The notes: a model not told the origin generated them from the sequence alone. A DNA stretch of 19,983 bases from Gymnopilus junonius (GCA_015501075.1 JADNYJ010000578.1:1-19983); one strand, 5' to 3'. Counted from the first letter of the stretch, positions 9,355 through 19,843 are shown. Numbers and translations are program-made.

Positions 9355-11444
9355 ATGTCTCCATTCAGTACCCCCTATCCAGTGACTGAGCTCGACGCTG
9401 CCAGTGTCGATGGCTCAGCTGAGAAAGGTCATTATGATTACATTGTCGTTGGTGGTGAGCATGTTTCATATTCTAACTACCAAAAAGAAGTCTAAACATT
9501 GACCTTTCTCTCAGGTGGAACGGCTGGATGCGCCCTAGCCAATCGTCTCAGTGAAGATCCCAATGTAAAGGTACTTCTTCTGGAACGAGGAAATGCTCGT
9601 GTTGGCTGGGCGAGTCGGGTACCACTCCTTTCAACGAACTTTATGGGCGACGAAAATGCTGCCTACAACTGGCCGTCTACAGCTGTGACAAGCCTCACGG
9701 ATAGCCGCAGCCTGAACATGGTGACCGGAAAAGGTCTTGGTGGTGGTTCGTCGATCAACAGCATGCAATACACCCGAGGTTATCCTCTTGAATACGATTT
9801 GTGGAGCAAAAATGGTCGCAAGGATGGAGTTTCAGTGAAGTTGAAGACTACTTCAAGAAATCCGAGAGGTTCATAAGTACTCCAGAACGAAAAGACCATG
9901 GCACGAGTGGTGCGTGTGTCCTCTCTAACTCGTTCATTGTACAACCTATTGAACCATTGTCTTTATAGGAGAATGGATTGTACGTGATATGGGTGAACCC
10001 TACTTTTCTACTGCCCACTCGTAATTATTCTTTAAATTGCTTGAGGATGGCATAGTGTTAACACTTCATTTCCAGCTGCGCAGACGCTTGCGGTGCTCTT
10101 GGTTTACCGTACACCAATGATCTCAACGACCCAAATGCCCCATTCAACGTCTGCGGGAAGTTTGATTGTATAATAGACCATGGGGTCGCCGAAGTTCAAC
10201 CTTTACAGCATTCCTGCCTCAAGCACTGGCGACAGAGAGGAAGTCTCACTTGCACATTTGCACAGGAGCGGCTGTATCGGCTTTAGATACTGAAAAAGAT
10301 GAAAACAATTCACAAGTTGTCAAAGGTGTCAGCTTTCAAGCAGCCACAGGAATAGACGATAAGATTTACCACGCAATGCTCGTCGAGAAGTCATACTGTG
10401 TGCTGGCGCTATTGCGACCCCCCAGATTTTGCTCTTAAGGTATTGTCCCGTTTGATCGACATTCAGCGCATGCTCACTCCATGCCAGTGGCATCGGCCCC
10501 TCCGACAAGGTCAAGAAAGCCTTTGAAGAAGGAACTCCCAGCTGTCCGGCGAGAATCTGGTAGGTCCACTTTCATCCTTTCAAAAAATATATTCATTTAA
10601 TCACCAAATATCTTGAAGCAAGACCATATGGCAATGGAATCATGTACAATGTACCCACAGCCGAGTCGCTTCACATCGTTCAGAAGAGTCGTCTGAGAGC
10701 CATCGCAGAGATTTTGCGCTACATCGCCTTTGCAAGGGTCTCTTCCTCTCGCCTGTGACGCAGCTCTCGATTCTCGTCAACTCGAATCTCATCGACGACT
10801 CTGGACACGTCATCGCTTCGAAGCCCACAGATCCTGCTGAACTCCCCGATCTCGAACTTATGCCCATTCACTTCAACTACAGCGACCCTCCTATCCCATT
10901 CAAAGATGGCGTCTTCTCTCTTAAAGTCGGGTTGATGCGCCCTGCCTCCCGTGGCACAGTGTCTCTCGCCTCAGCGAGCCCCCTTGACCGACCGGCATGC
11001 GATCTTGCGTTCCTCAGCGACCCGGCCGATTTCGCAGTCATGCGGAAGGGCATCAAGTTGGCCAAGAGGATTGGGGAGAAGATGCGTGAGCAGGGCGTCA
11101 ACATGACGGATTTGTACATGCCAGAAAGCGAAGCTGACGCCGATCTGGATGAATTCGTCAGGAAAGCTGCCAGGACCACGTACCATTATGGTTGCACATG
11201 TCGTATGGCGCCGGAGAACGACCCTCGTCCTGGTGTCGTCGACGACGAGCTTCGTGTCCACGGGATTTCGAACTTGCGGATTGCGGATTGTAGCATCATC
11301 CCTGACATGATCTCTGCTCACTTGCAAGCCCCGGCGGTTATGATTGCGGAAAAATGTGCAGATATGATAAAAAGAGCCACGCGTGAAGCTAAGATGTTGT
11401 TCGTAGTTATGCGGTTGAAAACGAGCCATCCCTTCGGACTCTGA
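9355..11444 (+). CDS. GMC flavin oxidoreductase (AA3-like), multiple frame breaks
   Basis: This is a glucose-methanol-choline family FAD enzyme that would oxidise an alcohol. Modelled exons are 9355-9454, 9515-9909, 9969-10020, 10076-10439, 10488-10559 and 10619-11444, about 600 residues. The FAD motif reads DYIVVGGGTAGCALA (residues 28-42) with acidic E58 (LLLERG). The family block TGKGLGGGSSIN comes next, then CAGAIATPQILLLSGIGP across intron 4. The C-terminal catalytic region has a first His in TTYHYGC and a second in ISAHLQAP. No signal peptide is visible, so it is probably intracellular, unlike secreted aryl-alcohol oxidases. The reading frame is lost at least six times: 9822, 10182, 10375, 10522-10547, 10634 and 10734, mostly one base short in G or A runs. 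Reading across the breaks restores family motifs each time. It is either a decaying gene or poorly assembled sequence. Confidence 0.88.
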
Positions 11445-12080
11445 ATTGCCTTGAGTTCTTTTCTTCGTATCATTGCCTTTGCAACCACTGCTTCATATCG
11501 TAATCTGTGAATTTCTTGTCGTGTCTTGGACCCTGTGGCGGATCCCAAAATATTATTTGACATCTAAAAATAATGAAGAAGCGTTAGGGCTTTTGTCGAG
11601 TGGTCTGGAGTTGGAGAAGAGAATAAAAAAAGGGCAATTGAATATAAAACTTACGTATATTTTTCGTTCCGCATGCACGGAGTGCGTCTTCTTACAGTCG
11701 CTCTAGATGCAATGCCTACTTTGTATCAAGTCGCAAGTTATAGCAAACTGGTGGACGTATACCTATAGGCACAGAACAAAAAGACGTCGCACTGATGGGT
11801 TGGATAATATCACAGATTGAGCGTTTCAGAAATTTCGAGCAGTAGACTCGTTAGAAGGAAGGTAAGACATAGGCGTAAGGTACAACAAATCCAGTAAATC
11901 CGTCTTGAACCAGACGTGGCTGTGTTGATGTTTGTACTCTTTCCCTTTTTGAACCAGGATCAATTTTTCGTTTTGACCTATCTCCATGTCGAATGTATAT
12001 CTAATAATTTATATAAAATAGGATTCCAAGGATATCCAAACAAAATTTCAGCATTGTCTTTCTACCTTCATAACTAGATT
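11445..12080. other. Convergent spacer between GMC and P450-2
   Basis: These are the 3' flanks of two genes that point at each other. A candidate polyadenylation signal AATAAA for the GMC gene is at 11622-11627, about 180 bases after its stop. No clear counterpart for P450-2 was found on the minus strand. No gene is supported. Confidence 0.5.
11622..11627 (+). promoter_or_regulatory. Candidate polyadenylation signal of GMC gene
   Basis: AATAAA lies about 180 bases downstream of the GMC stop codon in an A-rich context. Fungal polyadenylation signals are loose, so this is only suggestive. Confidence 0.3.
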
Positions 12081-14252
12081 TCAAAATGTATCCACTCTCT
12101 TTCGGAGCGATATATGAGCCCGCTTGTCTGGGATGAGCGCAATTGACATCCACGAGTTATCCGGTTTGACACCATTACAGTCATCGCCGAGCTTGACGTC
12201 GTAATACATGACGATGTGAGCCAAGGCGACCTTTAATTCGTTGGCAGCGAAAAATCTGCAAAAAAGAACAATTAGAGGACATGCCGGGGTGTGTTATGGG
12301 GATGATTTGCAACCAACCTGCCTGCATCACAAATAATATTAGAATGTAATAGATGCACGAGCACAAACTGCGCTCACCTGGGCAACTATGACGTCCATGA
12401 CCAAATGTAACATACTCTGGAGTGGTGTGCACAAATTGGTGCCGAATTGCGTCAAAACCTTCGGATGCTTCCCTAACCCTAGAGAAACGGAAACCATCAA
12501 AGGTATTGGCATCTGGATAATATGCTGTACATCGCGCAGGTGAGAAACATCTCAGCAAATCAAGTTCCGTGTACACACTGTCATCATGATGCGTTGAGTA
12601 ATTGGCCACAGAAACAATTGAATCCATTGGCAGGTGTACGCCGTTGGAAAAGGTGAATCCACTGGGATTTACAACCTTGCGCGTCATAATCACTTCGATT
12701 CTTAGTTCAATAACTGCTAGTAAAATGATGATAAATGCTAGACGTACGTGAACTAAGACCGTTGAAACGTTCAGATTCGCGGACGAAGCTGTCAACTTTA
12801 ACCATGTCCCGGAGAGCGGCTTTCGTCCAACCCAGTTTTTCAGTGACTCCCTCAACCTCGTTTCGTAAGGATTGAAGGTATATTTCTGGATGTTCTGCAA
12901 GGTGATAGAGAACGTTTGTAAGGGCCTGAATTCAATCGATTAAATAAGTTATTTCCATAAGTGAAGGATGAGATGACGAACATGAGTAGACGTATGGATA
13001 GCTGAGAAGTTGAGGAACATGATACGCTGCACGATCTCGTCTACGATAGCTTCAGGAGAGTACCTTACACTTGCTACGTCATAAAACCAGGAGATCGTGT
13101 CATTCTATAGGTGATGAAAGTAGCGATTGTTCAGTAGATGTCGGCATTATGTCTAGGTGAAATACTAACCGGACGATCTGGTCGGTCGGTCCCAAATTCA
13201 CGATCAAGAAGGACTCGCTCCATAACCGTCTTCGTCAATTCGTCCTTTCCAGGATGTCTCATATGACGCCTTCGTAAATCTACAATGCGTTGACGGAGTC
13301 TAAGGTTGGTCCATAAGTAAGGGAGCAATTCGCGCTTGGACATAGGGTACGTTGATACAATGCACACTTACGGTTTAAGGATCCATGGCATAAAGTTTAT
13401 AAAAAAAGCTCCGATAAATACATCTATAGCCCAATGTTTTGCAAGGCGAAGATACTCTGGGTGGCGACCTGGATTGATAGTTGAGTAAAATACGTAACAT
13501 CCTAGAAAATTCATACATAAAGGAAGGCCCACAAATAAGCGATTACCGGTGCGTGCAACGATATGGATGACGGCGTCAAATACGGGAACGGAAACCCACT
13601 CAGCTACGAACAGAGGTCAGTAAGAAAGTCACTTGAGTATGATTTGTCTGCCTACAGTTTCCCTTTGTCTTGTCACTGAATACCTCCTCACATGCGCATG
13701 TAATCTCATCATATACGTCATCAAAACGGGCCACCAAGTTTCTTGTCATTGTCGACCCGATTACGCCGACATGATACTGGTCGTATTTTATCGAGGGGCC
13801 CATGGTAAATTCGGTCTGCAAAACATCTGCAACCGCGTCGATTACTGACAAATCGTCATCGTGGGCTTGGGCAAGTTCGTTAATATACTTTGCACCAGAA
13901 ACAACCACTTCCCAATGGTCTAGAAAGGGAACGCGAAACATTTCGCCTTGGCGCTGCTCAATTTCCTTCTGGATTACGCCGGATGTGTTCGATAAAAACA
14001 GATAGGATCCTAGTATGACGTCAAGCGTCCGGTCGGACCAAACGCTGGTATCGTACTCAGCTAGAAGGTAATTAGTTCTGGTCATGAAGAGTGAGATCTC
14101 GAGAGCGGCCGGAACGTACGTCTGGTCCGGACGAAGTGCTATTGAGGAGTACCAGTAATATAAATATAGTAAAACAGGCCAGAGGGAGGATGTTTATCTC
14201 GGGAGAGTGGCTGAGAGTACGTCGCTATCTGAGCAAGAAAAGTGGAAGACAT
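12081..14252 (-). CDS. Cytochrome P450 monooxygenase 2, with microexon and frame breaks
   Basis: This is a second microsomal P450, about 542 residues, from a different family than P450-1. Modelled exons are 14252-14120, 14060-13656, 13603-13517, 13468-13372, 13334-13170, 13104-12982, 12925-12748, 12692-12579, 12524-12378, 12321-12318 and 12255-12081. Exon 1 encodes a hydrophobic anchor (LACFTIFILLVLL), then LSTIPAFGPTGRLTSY, the proline-rich hinge seen in fungal P450s. The I helix reads NFSAIHTSTH, ExxR is RESER, and the heme loop is FGHGRHSCPGRFFAANELK with its Cys intact. CPG and RFF are joined by a 4-base exon. Frame problems: about 14010-14013 (one base short between TSY and GSYLF), the 37-base intron at 13335-13371 (phase mismatch of one base), and exon 1, where the ATG and the anchor are in different frames. 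It is convergent with the GMC gene. Confidence 0.88.
12318..12321 (-). other. 4-base microexon in P450-2 heme loop
   Basis: The minus strand here reads GATGCAG|GCAG|GTTGGT, so a 4-base exon GCAG sits between an acceptor and a donor. The flanking introns are 56 bases (12322-12377) and 62 bases (12256-12317). Each has a CTAAT branch-like element 16-26 bases before its acceptor. Including the four bases turns CCA-G / A-TTT-TTC into Pro-Gly-Arg-Phe-Phe, the exact family consensus after the heme cysteine. Skipping them breaks the frame. Confidence 0.8.
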
Positions 14253-14999
14253 GACCAGGATGAAAGAAGTTTGACTTGAAGGGAGATAGAGTAGGGTAAA
14301 GATAGGAATGTTTTCTTAAATTTCTCGTCGCATGGGTGCAGTGCAGTCCTCTGAGTGAGGGTCACAATAATTTCCATCAGATATCAGTACACGGGCGGTG
14401 TGAGTTGTAGACTCCAAAAAGACATCCGTTCAAGTGACACAAGATCGACCAGCACCGTGGGTATGTGAATCCAAATAGATCCCAAGTCCGACTCCGACTC
14501 ACCTACCCTCATGCTATCAGGTTCTTTTGCTTCTATGTTGATGATCATCAAGAAGAATTGTTCACAAGGAGGTCCTATCCCGTAGAGAGGACAGCTGTTA
14601 ATGCGCATTGCTACAGAGCGAGATATCGAATCCAGCCTATTCAGGTGCATGAGAGCCAGCGCTCAGGCTGTGCAATCTGAAGTAGTATGAAATTAAAAAT
14701 AATCCTCTGATGATCAGGTGTGATACTGAGTACCTTCCATCCAGATACTTTCTCAGCCACGTCGAACTGATTCCGACTTCGGGGAAAGCCTCTGAACCGA
14801 CTTTGACTTATACAATCCTACCATGTGCCTTCATAGACCGATGATACTACGTATCCCAGGCTTCAATCAGGATCTTTCATAGCACAGATTCGCAATACCC
14901 AATGCATCCAATGGAGATTTCAATAAGAAGCCTACGTCGAATTCGTAGTTGGATTAGGACAGACTTGCAATCCTCCACCAAATATTGGTTACGATCACT
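14253..14999. promoter_or_regulatory. Divergent promoter region, P450-2 / 7TM-B
   Basis: This region carries the 5' flanks of P450-2 (minus) and 7TM-B (plus). About 180 bases next to 7TM-B resemble the 7TM-A upstream region. An 88-codon minus-strand open frame at 14384-14650 starts with ATG but has no recognisable feature, and I do not call it a gene. No clear TATA box was found. Confidence 0.45.
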
Positions 15000-16214
15000 A
15001 TGTCTGACGCTGGCCCTCCTCCTCCTCCCCAGGACTGAACTATCTGGCAGTCATTGAGCCAGCTTTGACATTCAGTCTTTTAGGCGCTTTTTTTGGTGGT
15101 ATTCTTATACCGTTGTTGATTTTCCTCTTCCTCTTCTCCCAACCGCGGCCCGTCGACACCCTGTCTTCATTCTCAACGTAGCCATAATCACGCTCGGACT
15201 TGCCCTGGCGGCCGTCAACGTCGGGCAAGAATGGTCCAATCTCGTCACACCTACAAAACCCGTACCGCAGTCGCTCACATTGGCTAATATCACAATCGAC
15301 GTACTTTCCCCGATGATCATCGACTCTGTTCTAGTCTTTCGTGTCCTCGCATTTTATCCCAGAATAACCACTCCCCGCAGCACGATCGCTATGGTTTTAG
15401 CGTTCCCTATCATTGTCAAATGTGCGCGCTTTGCTTGCGTATTTACATTCCTCTTCAAACTGGGACAGACGAACGGCCACGGCAGCATCACTACTCTTGC
15501 GGCCACGACTTGGTTCCGTAACCCATTTTTGGTGTCGGAATGGTCTTTACAAATCCTTGACAATCTGTAAGCCGATACCGTTACTACCTGCAGTGGAGCT
15601 GAGCGAACTCATCATTTTAGTTACTCTACAACTTTCTTCTTCTTGAAGCTACGAAAGTTCTATACTGGTGGTGATAATAACTTCCTAGTCAGAAACAGTA
15701 AGTTTAAATTCTTTTTGAAATTCCATTACCCTCAGAATAGTAATCTCGTGCATCAGAGACTTTGCTCGCTCGAATTCGGGGAATTTTTGCCATCTTCCTG
15801 GCGAATTTCGTTTTCCCCCTTTTCATGAATGTAACTCAGCTCATTCTTATCACCCGTGATACCAACTATGCACGTGGCGCTGAAGTCCTGATGGCGAATA
15901 TGTACGTCAGTATTTTTGGTGTTCTCTTCGCCACCGTTTGGGCTAGTGGAAATGCTTGGGGTCGCAACAACAGGGCGACAGATTTGTCAGCCTTCCAGAC
16001 TACGTTCAGCGAGAGTCCTGCATACGTTACGAGTAGGACAGACCAACGTTCAGCTGGTAGCAAGACAAAATTGGGCAGCAATCGAGATCTGCCAAACCAC
16101 TATGTCACCTTCAAGAACAAGAGCGACACCTTCAGCGCCCCTGATCCAGAAGGCGTGCATGTCGAGCAGGTCGTGCTCAAAGATTTCCCAACGGATGATT
16201 ATATTGCGAATTAA
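14821..16214 (+). repeat. Right arm of inverted gene duplication
   Basis: This is the partner of 4508-5819 on the opposite strand. Gene structure, intron phases and part of the upstream flank are shared. The two arms enclose P450-1, the GMC gene and P450-2, roughly 9 kb. Confidence 0.75.
15000..16214 (+). CDS. Seven-transmembrane protein, copy B (7TM-B), two frame breaks
   Basis: This is the inverted paralogue of 7TM-A, with the same three-exon layout: 15000-15566, 15621-15697 and 15757-16214, about 367 residues when read across the breaks. The start MSDAGPPPPP matches copy A. Exon 1 is exactly two bases shorter than in copy A, which fits two single-base losses: near 15028-15031 (after the proline run) and near 15141-15149 (CCGCGGCCC, where copy A encodes QPAGRRH). 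The coding frames step 0, 2, 1 accordingly. Beyond those sites the sequence reads cleanly through the last two helices. The C-terminal tail is about 30 residues longer than in copy A and contains a charged stretch (HYVTFKNKSDTFSAPDPEG) before the shared ending K(D/E)FP(T/A)DD. It may be a recent pseudogene or an assembly artefact. Function is unknown. Confidence 0.8.
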
Positions 16215-18475
16215 TGCCCAATGGCGCTGGACGACTTTAACTTCAACTTGTTTACAATTTCTGTGAAAATTGGCTTTTTTTCTTCGGACAGGTTATTGTA
16301 GTGAATTATTATAGGGATTAGGTAGTGCCTATATAAACCTTATTTATGGCCTCATGGTTCTGCCTGCGTGGTTTAAAGTGGCTGACACCGAGCTTTCCTT
16401 TAAAACTTGACGGCAATAATTGGCAAGAGAGGTGTTTTATCGTATGTTAACTAAACACCAATGTCTGCACGACGTATTGCAAATTTCCTAGTGAAAGGGA
16501 TTCGAATAATCAACTAATAATACAGGCACCGAGGCGGCGAGGCATGGCCATCGGAGGACGAGCTATCTTTCTGTTTAATCACTATTTTAGTATGGTGCTT
16601 TCAGATATCTTGCACTCAACTTCTTCGATAAACCATCAAAAACTCGCCACATTAAACTGTTATCATCTAGGTTGGGCAACTTCGACCCTCCGGAACTAAT
16701 GCCAGGGGCTGCTGGATCCGAATATGTTTGCCGCGGGATCTTCCCGCAGATAGATAGAAACCACTTACCTTAAGTATGATGGAAGATAGACAGCAGGAGG
16801 TAAGAGTAAATGTGACCAATCTGCAGGTCGTTATATTAGGCGCTCGGACTGATCTATATCCTCCTTAGGGATTTCATGATCAAGTTCAGCAGGCTTCCTT
16901 CGGCAACGTCAGAATTCTAACAACTTGATTATTGTCCAACAGCCAGGGATCTTCGGCAGAAGATGATGCAGTAAAGTTCAACGACGTGTTCCAAAAGGCT
17001 CACAAATACTTCCTCTGAGAGTCCAGGACTAACAATATCGCAAACGTTGAAACAAATCGTTAATCACTTCCAGTCACTGCCCCAAGGTCCGATAACACCT
17101 CATCTTGACCTCATCATCAGGTTCTCAGGGGACCAAGATTGAATGTTGAATGTTGAGATTTTTGAACCGTCTTGGGCAAACTACCCGTAGTACGAACTAC
17201 GAATACAAAGAGATATTCAGTGATGAGCGGCGCGCCGGCGTTTGATTCTCACCATATCTTTACGGGGCCTGTAGTACGGTGTACCGTTAACACCGAGACA
17301 GTGGCGTGTTACATGTTCCCTCGATAGTCTGCTCGTATTTTTGGAAAGGACCCAGTTCGGTTTAAAATTTGTCCGCGATATTCCTTCTATTTGATAAGTA
17401 AACTTTCGTGACGAGACAACCATTCCGAATGCTTCTAGCCATGGTTCATGGTTGGTTCTACTCGTTGGGCTGCCGAAAGCCAATGTTCATCTAAATGAAA
17501 AGAGCTGTTATTTGTCAGGGGTTGTCCATCATCAATGTCAAGTTGGCTTCGCGGCTTCATGATAACACCTGTGAACGCGGGTTCCATGGTTTCCTGGTTT
17601 CAGATTTCCTAGTCCACTGAGTCTTCGATAACTAACCTTTGCCTTCGTTATCTTTCTTGAAGCTCTTCCCTATCCAACATATGAAAGGTTCCTTTATTAA
17701 CAACAACATCCTAGATAAATGGAGGTTAAAACGCGCTAACCTTCCTGTATGTGCATTCTTCCACCTTTAGCGTGGTCGACGCCCACAAGTCCCATGCAAG
17801 CGAAGTACGTAGTGCAGTTCCTTGGAAGCATCGACGTCACTCTCGTTCCAGACTCGTGATTCGAAGAAGACGTCCTCAGCTACACATTCTGTCATTACTG
17901 TTAGCCGAATACATTACCTACCTCACAGCCTGCTTAAGCTTTGGTGACAGTCCTGGGTTCCGTGATCCGCTGGGTTTCCCTGAGTTGGTCTCCGGGTGAA
18001 GGTCGAGGATGGGACCATCCTCGACATTTAGCAATCGGCTAATCCACTTGGGAGAGTTTTACGAGCAAGAATTTGACTTTGTCTGCGGCATTACATACTG
18101 TACCTCTTCGAGGCCGATATATATATATTTAGATCTCTCCGCCAGGCTCGAGTAGGGCGTAGACTGAAGAAACCGGAGCTGATCTTGGGGGCGTCTTCAC
18201 TGTGTAGGCTCCTCACTAAGGGCTAACGTATCAAGGCATTCGACTGGGAAATTAGCCTGGAAGTTGTTTTCATGAGAGAACTTTTTCCCCTCCGTAACAT
18301 AAGCCAGGTTCCATTCGTTCGGATAACCCCGCATTAGATGAATGCAGAGGGTAGGTGAGAAGAAAGTATAACATTAAACTCGAAAGATGGATAATTATCA
18401 ACTAAATAGACCCTTGGAGAGAACGTTAGCACGGGAGGCAACAATCACAAATTATGGGCGTACTCACACAAAACA
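16215..18475. other. Long gene-poor stretch
   Basis: I find no supportable gene in these 2.26 kb. Open frames at 17217-17483 (minus, non-ATG start) and 17751-17999 (plus) are isolated and show no motifs. A 21-codon frame from the ATG at 17794 reads smoothly (MQAKYVVQFLGSIDV...) but stops quickly. There is an 11-base-stem inverted repeat at 18002-18025, a smaller one at 16733-16747 and a short TA run near 18117-18128. No transposase, reverse transcriptase, long terminal repeat or tRNA was recognised. Confidence 0.5.
18002..18025. repeat. Perfect short inverted repeat (hairpin)
   Basis: GTCGAGGATG at 18002-18011 is the exact reverse complement of CATCCTCGAC at 18016-18025, with GGAC between. 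Pairing can extend one more base to leave a 2-base centre, so as DNA it is a near-perfect 24-base palindrome. It lies in gene-poor sequence about 450 bases from the 3' end of uL5m. Possible roles are a protein-binding palindrome or a mobile-element remnant; neither is shown. Confidence 0.6.
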
Positions 18476-19369
18476 CTACCTCCGTACAAATGGGACCTGG
18501 AAACCTGACAATAGTGCACGTGCACGGTCTTGAGCACCGATACCCGTTGCGTTGGTGATGAAGTGTATGTGCATTCCGTATAGCTTGGGGTAGGCGTCAA
18601 CGTTAATCTCAATTTGAGGGAAGAAGCTAATGGCAGTTGGAGGAAGACCGAAAGAGACTACACCAGCCACAGTGCTTGGGGTATTCGAAGATGAGGAAGC
18701 AGGAGGGAGAACGACACCATTGAAGTCGCGTAATCGAGGCAGCACGAACTCCGTGAGTGTGCCCAGGAAGTCGTACATCGCTTGACCCTTCAAATCGACC
18801 TTGACACCGATCGGAATACCAGGCCGCACCCAACCACCAACCGACTTCTTTCCTGTCACGATTTGTACACCTTCAACAGCGTGTTGTCCTCCACCCTGGA
18901 ATGTTTCCCCCGACAGTGCCTTCATCTGCATGATGGCGGGTAACAGGTTACTTTTGCTTTGAATAGCCTCTTTCACCATCGTATGCAGCTGAATCTTCTC
19001 CAGCCTCACTACATTTTCCCAAGTTGAAGGCGGTGCCGGTTTCTTGCCCAGCTGCGACCCACCCACCGGGGGGTTGTATCTGTGTCTGCTGTATGGGTCT
19101 TCTGGATCGAATTTGAGACGAATTTGACGGGGCGTTTTACGTTCCCCAACTTCGTGCGTGTAGGTCAAGTACATCACATCGTCTTTGACGGTGGTGTGGT
19201 AGTGGTCCTCGAGACGACATGGTGCGAATTGGCGGGTGATGACTTTGGTGGGTGGTTGCGGGAGCCCGGTCTTGGGGTGTTTGCGGATGGGGCGGTATAT
19301 TCGTGGGGGTCGTTGGAAGCGCGTTAGAGAATGGCGCGTTATGGTCTTTCCTACTTGAGAAGAGGACAT
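18476..19369 (-). CDS. Mitochondrial large-subunit ribosomal protein uL5m
   Basis: This is an intronless gene of 297 residues encoding the mitochondrial form of ribosomal protein L5 (MRPL7 in budding yeast), which binds 5S-like/central protuberance regions of the large subunit. The start is the ATG at 19369; the open frame extends upstream but only to a GTG. The first 35 residues are rich in Arg, Lys, Ser and Thr with no acidic residues, fitting a mitochondrial presequence. L5 landmarks are LEKIQLHTMVKEA, RPGIPIGVKVDLKGQAMYDF, VLPRLRDFNG, INVDAYPKLYGMHIHF and the ending ARALLSGFQVPF. A serine/threonine-rich insertion (PPASSSSNTPST) follows the LRDFNG segment. The frame is perfectly intact over 894 bases, in contrast to the genes at 9.5-15 kb. 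It is a housekeeping gene and probably marks the right edge of the oxidoreductase cluster. Confidence 0.93.
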   Translation of the reverse strand: MSSSQVGKTITRHSLTRFQRPPRIYRPIRKHPKTGLPQPPTKVITRQFAPCRLEDHYHTTVKDDVMYLTYTHEVGERKTPRQIRLKFDPEDPYSRHRYNPPVGGSQLGKKPAPPSTWENVVRLEKIQLHTMVKEAIQSKSNLLPAIMQMKALSGETFQGGGQHAVEGVQIVTGKKSVGGWVRPGIPIGVKVDLKGQAMYDFLGTLTEFVLPRLRDFNGVVLPPASSSSNTPSTVAGVVSFGLPPTAISFFPQIEINVDAYPKLYGMHIHFITNATGIGAQDRARALLSGFQVPFVRR

Positions 19370-19843
19370 TTTTTGAAATACAAATGAAATGGACGCAGCT
19401 GGCTGCGAACTTGACACGGAAACGAAAAGTTTCGGTATTTGGATTCCAGTTGGTTGCCAAACAACGGTGCAAACATTCCGAGTCGCTGACTAGCCGCGAC
19501 AGGGCTCAACTTTATCTTGTCTTCTTCAATTCACAAGTCATACATACCTCATTATATCTCGAGAGCTGCTCCTAGAACCACTGGAACCACTCGCTGGAAG
19601 TGTTAAGCGCCCCCACTCCCCTGTGGATAGTGCAGCGTGCACGGAACAAGACTACCGTTTTCTCCTTCGCTCTTATTTTTCAAGGTCGAAATTCTCTCCT
19701 TGTCGTTGATACATGATGTCTATCTTGTGTCCCAGGACCCGCCTTATTTAACCGCTTTGGCATCGCATAGAAAATGATTCTGATGGTCTACTCCAAGCAC
19801 CAACTTTGCCGAACCCAACCTTTCTCGAACCGAGCCTCTCGTC
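19370..19843. promoter_or_regulatory. Divergent promoter region, uL5m / secreted protein
   Basis: These 474 bases separate the starts of two divergent genes. A TTATTTAA element near 19744-19751, about 95 bases before the rightward ATG, could serve as a TATA-like box. No other element is recognised. Confidence 0.4.

Noticed and set aside
13600..14085. ATG at 14085 as the start of P450-2 (MTRTNYLLAEYDTS...)
   Set aside because: The bases around it form a good intron (GTACGT...CTAAT...TTCTAG, 14119-14061). Splicing it out gives LSTIPAFGPTGRLTSY, a typical fungal P450 hinge preceded by a membrane anchor.
14384..14650. 88-codon minus-strand frame with an ATG between P450-2 and 7TM-B
   Set aside because: It has no hydrophobic pattern, motif or splice structure, lies in a divergent promoter region and has low-information content.
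15866..16081. Antisense open frame in 7TM-B, with a matching one in 7TM-A at 4542-4769
   Set aside because: Its conservation is explained by the conserved sense-strand protein; it has no independent features.
17217..17483. 88-codon minus-strand frame as a transposon or gene fragment
   Set aside because: It starts with a non-ATG codon and shows no transposase, integrase or reverse transcriptase motif.
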